A stretch of DNA of 64,000 nt from the NCBI GenBank assembly GCA_029215795.1, contig JARDYH010000004.1:218172017-218236016 (forward strand), read 5' to 3'. Every line of letters starts with the position of its first letter. The first letter of the stretch is position 1. Shown in pieces: positions 21,131 through 31,385 of this stretch. A model generated the notes under the pieces. It was not told the origin of the DNA. It ran no database searches and saw nothing but the letters and a program-made list of their open reading frames with translations. Made by a program: the position numbers and the translations under genes. The DNA is from Anniella stebbinsi. Taxonomy: Eukaryota > Chordata > Lepidosauria > Squamata > Anniellidae.

Positions 21131-21231
21131 GGCTGGACACTTTGGCAACACCAAAAAAGAGCAAAAGAGGACACGCATTTCCATCAAATTTGCATGTGCT
21201 AATTTATATGTATGGATGCAAATTTAGACAT
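21131..21231. repeat. MITE fragment (AGAGGACACGC type)
   Basis: AGAGGACACGCATTTCC and TTTGCATGTGCTAATTTATATGTATGGATGCAAATTTAGACA recur at 50330-50400. Lies between two L2 tails. Confidence 0.4.
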
Positions 21232-21420
21232 ATTTATTTATTTATTTATTTTATTCCATTTATATACCGCCCCATAGCCGAAGCTCTCTGGGCGGTTTAC
21301 AAAAATTAAAAACATTGAACAATTAAAACACCAATATACAAAATTTAAAAGCATAAAGCATAAAAACAAGTTAAAATTACAATATCCTTCTGGGACAAAG
21401 CACAACACATTTTTTAATTT
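21232..21420 (-). repeat. L2-type LINE 3' end, second fragment
   Basis: (TTTA)n followed by CCGCCCCATAGCCGAAGCTCTCTGGGCGG and an A-rich 3' UTR (AAAAACATTGAACAATTAAAACACC). Only the tail is present. Confidence 0.85.
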
Positions 21421-22261
21421 ATTAAGTTAAAATAGAAATATGACACAACTTACTGTAGTTGGTAATTTCTTCCTTCTGGTGGTTCTTTAGAGCAAACTTG
21501 TCACCTGAGGCAGAGCAGCCATGGTATTCAGTACTTAGTACCCAAGGCCAACAAAATTATTTTGCTGCCTGAGGCAGAAATCCCCACAAATCCCCATCCT
21601 CCTTCCTGGCAGTGAAAATATAAAGTAATAACTAACCATTTGCTGCCTTTTCATGACACTGAAAATCTGCTGCATAGGGTAGCTGTCTTACTCTGTCTAA
21701 TAGTAGAGCTGGTCTTGTTTGGGCCTAATCCTTCCGCTTCTTAATATTAAATGTGTATCAGTTGCAATTGGAGACAGGCCTGCTGTGAGGCAAGATGAGG
21801 AAGCAACAGATTTAGGGTTGCTCTTGCCATTAAAGGTAGCCAAGTGTGATAGTTAAATCCAAGAAATGGGATACAACCAGCCAGGAAAGTGTCCTGTGTA
21901 ACACAGCTGAAAGGATTTCAGAGTTCCGATTCCCATCCTGAAAGCCAAATTGCCTCTTGAACTCGCAAGTTCCTCTCCATTGGGTAAATATTGTCCTGCA
22001 ACTAAGTGGAGCTATTAGATGCGGTTAGCATTAAATGAAGAAGTAAGTGGATGTGATCTTTTTGACTGTTTGCATTTCAGCCCATCCGCTTTCCCTGTAA
22101 TTATCTGAAAGTCCTCCAAATGTTCATTAATTAAATAGAAGGCAGAGGATGGTCATTAGTCAGCAATATAAATCTTGCTGGCATGTTTTTGTTAGCTCCC
22201 TGCACAATGAGTATTTTGAGTAGTACTAGGTCTCAAGAAGCTGGAGGGGGACCCTAGCTCG
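21421..22261. other. Unique sequence; possible conserved non-coding stretch
   Basis: No repeat recognised. 22015-22200 is AT-rich, low in CpG and holds TAATTA-like sites (CATTAATTAAATAG), a texture typical of conserved non-coding DNA. This cannot be shown without alignment. Confidence 0.3.
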
Positions 22262-22269
22262 GGTACAGC

Positions 22270-22589
22270 TAGGGTGACCAGATAAAATCCAGGTCAGGGC
22301 TCATGTAACTTTAACAGTTGTAGAGAAAAGGGAATTTCAGCCAGTGTCATTTGTATGCAATTAGTTCCTGGTGAAATTCCCTCTTCATCACAACAGTTAA
22401 AGTTGCAGGGGCCCTGCCTTCTTTTGTATATGGTCACTCTAGTATAGTGCCTGCAACTTTAACTGTTGTGATGAAGAGGGAATTTCACCAGGAACTAATT
22501 GCATACAAATGACACTGGCTGAAATTCCCTTTTCTCTACAACTGTTAAAGTTACATGAGTCCTGACCTGGATTTTATCTGGTCAGCCTA
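22270..22589. mobile_element. Family B hAT-like MITE, complete, 320 bp
   Basis: Reference copy for the family. Termini TAGGGTGACCAGATAAAATCC and GGATTTTATCTGGTCAGCCTA, perfect 8-bp flanks GGTACAGC (22262-22269, 22590-22597). Each half folds back on itself through TTTAACAGTTG and CAACAGTTAAA, and the two halves are inverted to each other. Confidence 0.92.
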
Positions 22590-22689
22590 GGTACAGCACA
22601 AAGCACGCAAAGGATCACAGCTCAAATTGCTGGCATCTCCAATGAAGACAATGTCAGGTAGCAGATCTGAGAAAGATCTTTAAGATCCT

Positions 22690-23285
22690 TGAGCTGCAGA
22701 CCAGCCTTTGTAGCTGGAGTCAGTTGGGGCCTTGACCTCTCAGGCCAGGTGGAAGAGAGCCAGGCAGAGGAACAAAATCCAGGTAGTGCAGCTGTGCAGG
22801 ACTCACGGTTGGATGGTATCTAAACCCTGTGAGCAGCCTTTGTAGCTGGAGTCAGTTGGGATCCTGCCCTCTCAGGCCAGCAGGCCCAATTCAAAGTGCT
22901 GGTATTAATGTTCAAAGCCCTAAACAGCTTGAGGCCAGGTTATCTGAAGGGTCGCATCCTCCCATATGTACCTGCCCAGACCCTAAGATCATATCCAGGG
23001 GTTCTTCTCCATGAGCCCCTGCCAATGGAAGTGAAGTGGGTGGCTACCAGGAAGATGGCCTTTTCTGCTGTGGCACCTTGGTTGTGGAATGAGCTCCCTA
23101 AAGAGGTTCTCCTGGCACCTATGTTGTACTCTTTTCAGCGCCAGGTGAAAGCCTTTTTATTTTCACAGTATTTTAGCAATTTACTAGCCTAGTCTTTTAA
23201 CTCTGCTTTTTAAATATGTATTTTAAATCTCTGCATTGCTGCTCGGTTTCTTTCTTGTTGTACTTTTGTATTCTGGTAACATATT
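22690..23285 (+). pseudogene. L2-type LINE C-terminal fragment 1
   Basis: The frame at 22896-23192 reads FKALNSLRPGYL, then AFSAVAPWLWNELPKEV and FQRQVKAFLFSQYF, the L2 C-terminal region also seen in the copy at 9036-9248. It runs into 3' UTR-like sequence. A direct duplication (CAGCCTTTGTAGCTGGAGTC at about 22704 and 22835) precedes it. Dead and truncated on both sides. Confidence 0.85.
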
Positions 23286-23289
23286 TGTA

Positions 23290-24200
23290 TTGTGGTTACC
23301 TGGATACAGTTATGGCTTGGATGAGGGCCAACAAACTGAAGCTGAATCCTGATAATACAGAGGCTTTGTGGGTCGGCAGTTCCCAGGTCCAGGAATTGGG
23401 GTGTTTGCCTGTTTCGGATGGGGTTGCACTCCCTCCAAAGGAGCAGGTCCGTAGTTTGGGAGTGCACCTGGATTCATCTCTGTCACTGGAGGCCCAGGTG
23501 ACCTCGGTGGCCCGGAGCGCCCATTTTCAACTTTGGTTGGTACGCCAACTACGCCCATTCCTGGATAGGGATAGCCTTGCCACAGTCACTCATGCACTGG
23601 TAACCTCATGACTAGACTATTGTAATGTGCTCTATGTGGGGCTACCCATGTGTGTAGTTCGGAAGCTGCAGCTAGTGCTGAATGTAGCAGCTAAGGTGCT
23701 CAACGGGGACACCTAGCTCTGCTCATATAAAACCTGTATTAAAAGAACGGCACTGGCTGCCTGTTAGCTACCAAGCCACATACAAGGTTATGCTGTTATC
23801 CTACAAAGCCCTAAACAACTTGGGACCAGCAGACCTAGCAGACCACCTTCCCTTATATAAACCTAGATGACAACTACAACCCTACTGGCCATTCCAAGAT
23901 GAAAGGAATACCGCCATGAAGAACCTCTGTGGCGGGCCTTCTCTGTAGTGGCACCCACCCTCTGGAAAACCCTCCCTTGTGCAGTTCAGGAGGCAGAAAA
24001 CATTACAGCTTTTAAACGCCTCCTGAAGACATACCTTTTTACACAGGCTTTCCCTGGTTTTTAATGTAGCTTGTTTTATACTGCCTTTTTAACTTTTTGG
24101 TGTTTAGATTTATATTGTTGTTCTTATGGTTTTTAACTGTGCACTGCCCAGACAGCTTCAGCTGATGGGGTATAAAGATGTAATAAATAAATAATAAAAT
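23290..24200 (+). pseudogene. L2-type LINE fragment 2: end of reverse transcriptase plus 3' end
   Basis: The frame 23312-23611 reads MAWMRANKLKLNPD, SLGVHLDSSLSLEAQV and THALVTS, matching the part of the L2 reverse transcriptase after YADD. After a stop it continues in other frames (CNVLYVGLP-like, HWLPVS-like) to a C-terminal AFSVVAPTLWKTLP-like stretch near 23935 and the 3' tail GACAGCTTCAGCTGATGGGGTATAAAGATGTAATAAATAAATA at about 24195. A separate insertion from fragment 1, because the order of parts restarts. Confidence 0.88.
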
Positions 24201-24893
24201 AAATACCGATAAGTAAGAGAACCAGGCAGAGGAACCAGATTCAGGTCTTGCAGGACTCACAGTGGGATGGACTCAGTCCAATGTATTTGGAGGGCACCAA
24301 AGGTTGCTCTAACTGCTACACTACACTACACTAGCTAAGGTCAGCTAGTGAATCTGGGTCTGGAGTGACATTTGACTCAGGGACAGGCATTCCGATCGAA
24401 AGCTCACTGGACGCGCCAATGGCCACTGTGTCCCTTGTTAATTTAAATGGCAGAAGTAGACTCATGTGCATCAATGTGCTCATTGATCTCTCCAGCATTG
24501 AAGCACCTGTCACGGTCTCTGCTTTCACAATGCATCGAGCTCGAATGAAGCTTGTATATTTGGTCTGTGTTATACTAATCTAGAGTTCTTGGTGCCAAGT
24601 CTAATTCTTGGTCAGAGGGATAACTATCGAAAGAAGCTTCCTCGAAGTTTTTAGAGCAGAGCATTCATTTTTCCTGTGTCAAAGTCAAAGCACTAAAGGT
24701 TGCTTTTATTGTGTACTCATTTTGTGGCTAGCCTCCTGCAGGCTGTTTCACAAGAAGGCTTTTTAGGCTGTTTGTAAATGGCACTTTGCATGTAGCTGTG
24801 CTTCCACTTGAATGCCCATGGAGCTGCTGGCATGGGATTAATGTGAAAAGGCAATGCGATCTCAGAATGAAGACATGGGAAGAGCTGGTCTCA
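24201..24893. other. No gene seen
   Basis: 24215-24262 (ACCAGGCAGAGGAACCAGATTCAGG, GCAGGACTCACAGTGGGATGG) resembles 22750-22815, so the L2 pieces are bracketed by related sequence. The rest is unique. Confidence 0.45.
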
Positions 24894-24934
24894 GAAACAT
24901 TTCATTAAAAGACTCTTGATTCAGATCAGATACA

Positions 24935-27545
24935 CAAAAAAATTGCTGAATTTTATAGTGAGCTATACAAATCATCCAACCCATCTGAAGAGGTCATTAG
25001 GCGATACTTAAATACAATCCATTTACCAGCCCTAGATGGTGAGGATGCCAGATTCATGAATGTGGAGGTGACACTTGAGGAGATTAGGGGAATTATTAAG
25101 AACCTGAAAATAGGGAAATCACCAGGGCTAGATGGATTTACAGCTACATTTTACAAACACGGTCAGGAAATATTAAACCCATATCTGGTTAGAGTATTTA
25201 ATGACATATTGAGAGGAACGCCTCTTCCCAAGACGTGGACACATTCAAAAATAATAGTGATACCCGACCCTTTCAAAGACCCAGCATGTGTTGAATCTTA
25301 TAGACCAATAACTCTGCTCAACCTGGATTATAAAAATTTTACAACAGTTATGGCAAATCGCCTGAAGAAGATCATTAATAAATATATTCAACCAGACCTG
25401 ACAAGTTTTGTCTCTAGGCGCCAAATCGCCGACCCTAGTCAAAAATTACTAAATATAATATACTTCTCCAAGTCAAATAAACTACCCCTAGCAATAATGG
25501 CATTAGATATTTTTAAGACTTTTGATTGCTTGGAATGGCCATTTTTGAAAGAGGTTTTAAGCAAGGTGAAATTTGAAAATAAATTATTGGATTTAATTGG
25601 CAAGATATACAGCAATTCCACCGCAACAATTAGAATAAATAATGTCAACTCAGATAAAATCGAATTGAGGAGAGGCACAAAACAACGTTGCCCTCTCTCA
25701 CCACTGCTATTTATTTTGGCATTGGAACCCTTGACACAAAATCTTCGGAATAACTCAAATATTAAAGGAGTTAAAATAGGAAATGAGGAATACCTCTTAG
25801 GTCTCTATGCGGATGACATGGCTTTGACTACAGACCAACCAATTAACACAGCTCCATATTTGAAAAAAGAATTGGAGATGTTTCATTCTATGGCCAGTCT
25901 GAAGATAAACTGCAATAAATCCAAGATAATGTGTCTAAATCTCCCTCCATCTGTGCAAAAACAATTGGCTGAAAAGATGGGAACTCTACTCTGTCATACT
26001 AGTTTCAGATATTTAGGGATCCAAATTACTAAGAATTTAAATAAATTATACGAAGTAAATTATAAGAAAGTTTGGAAAACTATTAGCTCTGAAATTAAGA
26101 GATGGAAGAAACAATATTTTGGGCATTTCTGCTTAATCGCTGTCAAAATGATATATCTCCCCAAACTTTTATTTCTATTTCAAACATTACCAGTTTGGAT
26201 CCCAAAAGATCAGATACAACAATGGCAGAAGCAATTAAATGAGTTTATATTTGGTACAAAGCATATGAGGATATGTAAATCGTTATTATATAAACATCGG
26301 GAGATAGGAGGATGGGGTATCCCCAACTGAAGTGGATATTATGATGCTAATCAACATAAACAAATCTTCCCATTGAGTGGAGGAAGACATGTCTAAACAG
26401 TGGGTAAAAATAGAAGGTTCAATGAGTGCGGGAACCTCCATCTGCTCAAGACTATTCTGGAAATATAAGTTTAGACAGGCTGAGCAGGTGCAGAATCCAT
26501 TTACATCAACTACTTTGAAGGTCTGAAAAATCAAGGATGGGAACATTATTACCAGGACTCTCACTGCTAACTCTGATATATTACCACTCAGAGTTTGAAG
26601 ACAGACTTACAACCAGGGAAAAATTAAAGTGGAAATCCAAAGGACTATATCGCCTCAGGGATTTCTTCCAAAACGGGCAAGATTAGGCAAGAACAACTGG
26701 CAGAAAAGTTAGGAGAGGAGAAAGGACAATGGATAATTGCACTAGCTCATGCGCTGCTCTTGAAAACAGATTTGCAAACCGCGGCTACTAGGAATCTAAC
26801 AATGTTTGAACAAGAGATGACGAGATATAATGGAGTTATAAAAGGCTTGAGTTCAAAATTATATAAATGGTTATTGACCCAGGAGGTTGGCATAGAGGGC
26901 CCACTTAAAATGGTGTGGGAAACGGATTTAGGAATCCAAATTGAGGAAAAAGATTGGAATGCACTGTGGGATAAAAGTCCATTTGATACAGTATCATGTA
27001 GTAACAGGGAACTTATGTTAAAATTGATTCATAGGTGGTATCTAAGGCTAAGAAAAATATCACTGATGAGCCCAGGGACATCCCCAGATTGTTGGAGGAG
27101 CTGTTCAGGGGTTGGAATGTATTTACATATGTGGTGGAAATGCCCAAAGGCAAATATTTTCTGGAACAAGGTGTTCCAGGAGATTAGTTCAACAACTGGA
27201 CAATGGATACATCCATTCCCCCACCTAGCATTATTAAACTTATATAAAGGATTGGATATTCAACTTTCGTATAAGGGTTTAATCAGCTATTATTGGCGGC
27301 AAGATGGTTGATAGCCAAGCACTGGAAAGATGGCAAAGGGCTCCATGTCGAAAATTGGTACCACAGGGTTTGGCAAATTGCTCTTCTGGAAAAAACTGAC
27401 AGAGAAAGTGAGGAAAGTGCGAGGGCATCTAAGTAAGGAGAAATTCAAGAAGATATGGAGTAAGTTTATTAATTTTACAAACAAAGATGAAGGGGGAGAC
27501 TTCCCCCTCTACCATATATTGATATTTGGAGTAGTTAATGATTGA
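24935..27545 (+). pseudogene. L1/Tx1-type ORF2 remnant (reverse transcriptase to C-terminus)
   Basis: The main frame 25056-26330 shows GKSPGLDGF, SYRPITLLNLDYK, LDIFKTFDCLEW, KQRCPLSPLLF, LYADDMAL and GGWGIPN, the expected order of a LINE-1 type reverse transcriptase, with YADD intact. The usual QGCPLSP reads QRCPLSP. A TGA follows GGWGIPN; the frame then breaks until 26760-27311, which carries the C-terminal zinc-knuckle-like CWRSCSGVGMYLHMWWKCP, and 27330-27545. The open frame upstream (from about 24935, AEFYSELYKSS-like) lacks only a start. At least three breaks; not active. Confidence 0.93.
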
Positions 27546-27616
27546 CAATTATTTTCCAATCCATACAGATAATTGTACAATAAAATTTGTAACTCTGTTC
27601 TAGACTGTCACGGATT

Positions 27617-27619
27617 GTC

Positions 27620-27653
<34 letters not shown>
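27617..27653. repeat. Microsatellite (GT)n
   Basis: Uninterrupted GT run inside the L1-type 3' UTR. Confidence 0.97.
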
Positions 27654-27656
<3 letters not shown>

Positions 27657-27783
27657 CAATGTAACTTCCAACCTATGTAACCAGAAATAACAAAATAAAA
27701 TAATAAAAAAGAAATGTTTCATTATTCCTTGACTTCTTTGGACAACCTTCTCCTTCACTGAAAGTTTTTAATGGGAGGATGAT

Positions 27784-27962
27784 AGAATCATAGAATTGTA
27801 GAATTGAAAGGGGCCTCTAAGGCCATTGAGTCCAACCCCCTGCTCAATGCAGGAATCCACCTTAAAGCATGTCTGACAGATGGCTGCCCAGCTGCCTCTT
27901 GAAGGCTTCTAGTGTAGGAGAGCCCACAACCTCCCTAGGTCATCGGTTCCATTGTCGGTTTG
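27784..27962 (-). repeat. CR1 LINE 3' end
   Basis: GAATCATAGAATTGTAGAATTG, GAGTCCAACCCCCTGCTCAATGC and GCTGCCTCTTGAAGGCTTCTAG are the hallmark inverted 3' end of amniote CR1. Severely truncated. The same end lies on the + strand at 44861-45118. Confidence 0.9.
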
Positions 27963-28130
27963 GGTTTCTTGTGTTTACCTTACATAGGAGGTGGCCAAGG
28001 AGAACTCACAAATGTTTTGTTTGTTTCATCACACAAATATCTCTTTGGCAGCCTCCTGTAGCCTCCTTGGGTTCCTGCACGTCAGTTAAAGCCCAGGGCA
28101 AGACATCGTGAGGTAATTCCGTCCATAGGG

Positions 28131-28692
28131 CTTTTTCAGATCAGGAAGTGCAGTGTGGGACTGCAACCCAATCCATGGGGATCCTCTCTTGGCTTCATGC
28201 ACAGGAGAAGGAGCCTATAGCATGTGCAATCACAGATGGTTCAGTGTCAGGTAGAACGTTCTCAGGTCCTCTGGTAAAGCAGGGTCACAGCAAGGTAAAG
28301 AACGGTTAGGCCCCTGGACAGCGCAATGCAGAGGATACTGGACCAAGCGCTCCCTCACAGGGAAATCCCTACTCATCTTATGAAACTCACTACAGCAAGA
28401 TGTGGTAATGAGCACTTTAAACTAGCGATTTATAGCACACTCGTGACTCACGGATGTTCGCGTGTCCTTTTGACAACACAGCCAGCCCCCTCTGTGTCTC
28501 CTGTATTAGCGTCACAAAACAAACCTCAGAAAATGTGCTATAAAATGCCCACTAGAGGGTGCTGTCCCATTGAAATGTACAGGCCACGTGGTTGCTGCTC
28601 TCTTCTCTGTGTAATTGTGCTTGTTTCAAATGCGGAAGAGAACCAGGAAGAGACCAGCAGTAAGGAAACGTGATCCCCCCTGCCCCATCTGA
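28131..28692. repeat. Family X repeat, copy 1
   Basis: Ends resemble an inverted pair (GGGCTTTTTCAGATC, GATC-like ATCTGAAGAGACCC). The body shows ACTCGTGACTCACGGATGTTCG, CTATAAAATGCCCACTAGAGGGTGCTG and GGCCACGTGGTTGCTGC, shared with 30334-30720 and 44186-44545. The region 28326-28673 is open on the + strand, but the same sequence in the other copies is not, so I do not call a gene. Confidence 0.55.
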
Positions 28693-28699
28693 AGAGACC

Positions 28700-28955
28700 C
28701 TAGGTGGCTTTAAAAGTGGATTGACAAATTAGGGGAGCGGAGGGCTATCTGTGACTATAGGCTTTATGTTATCTCCAGGTTCAGAGTCAATATGCCTCTG
28801 GGCACCAGTTGGTAGGGAACAACTCTGGGAGAGGGTTATTGCCCTCATCTCCTGGCCCTACTTGTGGCTTCCCATAGGCAACTATTGGCCACTGTGGGAA
28901 ATCACCTGCTGGACTTGATGGGTCTGTTGTCTGATCCATCAGGGCTCTTTTTTAT
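28700..28955 (+). repeat. CR1/L3-like 3' fragment, + strand
   Basis: GGCAACTATTGGCCACTG, GGACTTGATGGGTCTG and TGATCCATCAGGGCTC...TTATGTTCTT are the + strand form of the repeat at 12948 and end at its tail. Confidence 0.65.
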
Positions 28956-29353
28956 GTTCTTATAAGACCAGAAGGTCTGTGCTGGGTCAGACCATCTAGT
29001 CCAGCATCCTGTTCACACAGTGGCCAATCAGATGCCTATGGGAAGCCCACAAGCAGGTCAGGAATGCAATAGCACCCTCCCACCCATGTTCCCCAGCATC
29101 TGGCATATGGAGGCAAACTATCTCCAATACTGGAGGCAATATATAGCCATTATGACTAGTAGCCATTGCTAATCTTATCCTCCATTAATTTTTCTTATCC
29201 TCCTTTAAAAAAATCCTTAAAGTTGGTGGCCATCACGACATCTTGTGGTAGCAAATTCTATAGTCATTTATGCACTTTGTGAAGAAGTACTTCCTTTTAG
29301 CTGCCCTGAATCTCTCACCATTCAGTTTTGTTGGATGTCCCTGAGTTCTAGTA

Positions 29354-29357
<4 letters not shown>
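28956..29357 (-). repeat. CR1/L3-like 3' fragment, - strand
   Basis: TGCTGGGTCAGACCATCTAG, CACAGTGGCCAATCAG and CACCATTCAGTTTTGTTGGATG, in inverted orientation, starting right where the + strand copy ends. The two form a tail-to-tail pair. Confidence 0.65.

Positions 29358-29395
<38 letters not shown>
29358..29395. repeat. Microsatellite (GA)n
   Basis: Uninterrupted AG dinucleotides at the far end of the inverted LINE fragment. Confidence 0.97.
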
Positions 29396-29396
<1 letters not shown>

Positions 29397-29514
29397 CAAC
29401 TGTCTCTCTCTTTGCTGTTATTTTGTGTCTATGGATTCCTTTTTCTGTATGTTCTGGATATGATCTACTCTATCTGTATAGCTGTTCTTTGAATAATAGC
29501 AACACGTAAGCTGC

Positions 29515-29605
29515 ACCCTATGCCTACTTTCCTGGGGGTAAGCCCCAGTATACTCAATAAGCCTTACATCCAAGTAGACATGTATAGGCTTGCACTGTTG
29601 AACAT
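29515..29605. repeat. Interspersed repeat (family R-like)
   Basis: TGCACCCTATGCCTACTTTCC, GGGTAAGCCCC and AAGTAGACATGTATAGGCTTGCACT form a short imperfect palindrome of the kind also seen at 39958-40035, 45180 and 47645. Confidence 0.55.
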
Positions 29606-29660
29606 TTTAAAAAGGGCCATAAGTTAAAGTATAAAAGGTCTTTCATATTCTTTTTTCCAG

Positions 29661-29714
29661 ACTTCCCCTTTCAGTGCTTTGGCCAACGAGAAGTCCCTAT
29701 TTGACTGCAAACAG
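29661..29714 (+). CDS. Candidate 54-nt internal exon, unidentified gene
   Basis: Preceded by CATATTCTTTTTTCCAG and followed by a consensus donor CAG|GTAAGT. Length is a multiple of three. Phase 0 reads TSPFSALANEKSLFDCKQ; one other phase is open, the third has a stop. It would join in frame with the candidate at 13646-13693. The splice signals are the best in the window. I do not recognise the peptide and there is no conservation evidence, so it may be a chance match. Confidence 0.42.
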
Positions 29715-30333
29715 GTAAGTGAAACCTCCCCCCCCACACACACTTTCAAGTTTCTTCTTCAAATAATAAAAGGATGTTGCTGTGCCTCTGGGAGCATATA
29801 CTGTGACTATACCTGAGGCTTCGCAGCTTCTGTAATTAAATAATAGATTAGAAAGCACTGGAAATTTGACAGACGGGTGGTTCAAACAAAGGTAAACTCT
29901 CTTTCAAATTGCCATCACTTGGCACTGAGCGGCTTGTTCTGAATTCTCTCCTTTGTGAGATTGTTACTGTTCTGTTTCAAGAGGGTTGAGGAGGGCGAAA
30001 ATGCAATTTTGCAAGGTAGTCAACTTAATATTCATGCCACCTACATGTTTTGATAACACAGTTCGGAGATTTTATTTCCTTTTTATAGCACAATAAGAGC
30101 GAGGATGCAATGCAATGTTCTGATATTTATATTTGAGTAGGAACCATACTGTTCATTTGGAAATCAGCATCTAGCCTAAACGAAAGATAATGGATATGTT
30201 TATGGTGGGAAAGGGCTGGTAATAACACATTTTAGAGTCTTGTGGGGTGCAAGGCTGTTCCATTGTGAGAAAGCCAACTCCTTTTTCCAGCCCGTTTGAA
30301 TCAGCCATTTGGCAATCTCCTTTGCTGTGGTCC
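29715..30333. other. No gene seen
   Basis: Unique sequence after the candidate exon; no repeat recognised. Confidence 0.45.
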
Positions 30334-30720
30334 AAGAGCTTCTTCAGATGAGCATTTTATCACACGCTTGCGACGGACCACTCATGGATCTTCATGGGTC
30401 ATTTTGATGATGCAGTGAACCTCCTGCACATCTCCTGCTTTATTTCCCAGTTTTTGTGTTGTAAATTAATCCACAGAAAAGCCTATTAAAAAAAAGAAAA
30501 GACTGTATTTTTTGCCATGTGCAGGAAAGTTGCGCTATAAAATGCCCACGAGAGGGCGCTGTTCCCATTGATCTGTATGGGCCACGTGGTCTCTGCTCTC
30601 TTTCCCCATGTAATTTCAACTCATTCCCAATGCGGAAAAAAGCAGGAAGCAAGAGCAACGGTATGTGACAGTAAGGAAATGAAATTTCCCTCCTTTCTGA
30701 AGATGCTCCAAGAAGGCAGT
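30334..30720. repeat. Family X repeat, copy 2
   Basis: Termini GAGCTTCTTCAGATGAGC and TTCTGAAGATGCTCC are imperfectly inverted. The body has TTTTATCACACGCTTGCGAC, CTCATGGATCTTCATGGGTC, CTATAAAATGCCCACGAGAGG and GGCCACGTGGTC, shared with copies 1 and 3. Probably a non-autonomous DNA element; superfamily unknown. Confidence 0.65.
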
Positions 30721-31030
30721 TGAACCCATAACTTCCTACAATTCCACACACACTATGGGTGCTTCCTTCCAGATAGAGGACTCCTGACATTACCAGTCCA
30801 AAGGCACTGCACTACTATTCCATCCTTCACTCTTTAATGGATTTCCTGTAATAAGAAAATAGATGAAAGAAGCAGTAAGAAAACATGGGAGGGTAACAAA
30901 TAGGGTGCTCCCATATTACTGTGCAATGACTCTGCCCCATTCCAGAATTTTATGGGGGAGGGGCTTTACCACCCATACATGGTTCAGCATTCTTTTCAAA
31001 TTATAGCAGACACAAAGGAAGATAGTCTCT

Positions 31031-31385
31031 GGCTGCCTCTACAAGAGAGGTTTAATGCTCTTTCAAGGCACTTAAAAAAAATTACCTCTACAAGAACGGA
31101 GCGCAAATCGGGCGTAGAGGCGCGTTATCTCTCCGATTATGCGCATTATCGAATGCGCGTTAAACAGCGAGTTTTATTTTGCTCCGGCCATTAAAGCGCA
31201 TTTTGTCTATGTGAACAAGCACTTATGCGCATTAACTACTTGTAAAGCGCATTTTGGTCATCCCTTAATGCGCTTCGCCGCCTCTCGCCGCCTCTCGTGC
31301 AGAGGTATTAGGTGTAAATGCGCTTCTGCGATTATGCGCATAATCGCCTAACCGGGCGCAAAAGCGAATCCTTGTAGAGGGGACC
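31031..31385. mobile_element. Family Y element, short form (355 bp)
   Basis: Termini GGCTGCCTCTACAAGAG and CTTGTAGAGGGGACC are inverted. The body is rich in GCGCATT and AATGCGC words (GATTATGCGCATTATCGAATGCGCG). A much longer relative with the same ends lies at 57947-59066. No clear TSD. Confidence 0.7.

Larger units (their letters stand above)
24908..27710 (+). mobile_element. L1/Tx1-type LINE, 5' truncated
   Basis: Contains the reverse transcriptase and C-terminal region of a long LINE protein, a short 3' UTR with a (GT)n tract, and an A-rich end (AAAATAAAATAATAAAAAA). It is bracketed by GAAACATTTCATTA (24894-24907) and GAAATGTTTCATTA (27711-27724), which agree at 12 of 14 positions and look like an aged target-site duplication. 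The endonuclease part is absent, as is usual after incomplete reverse transcription. Confidence 0.9.

Noticed and set aside
24069..24260. 73-codon minus frame with hydrophobic N-terminus
   Set aside because: It is the antisense of the L2 3' UTR.
28326..28673. 115-codon open frame as a host gene
   Set aside because: It spans a family X repeat whose other two copies are not open in the same frame.
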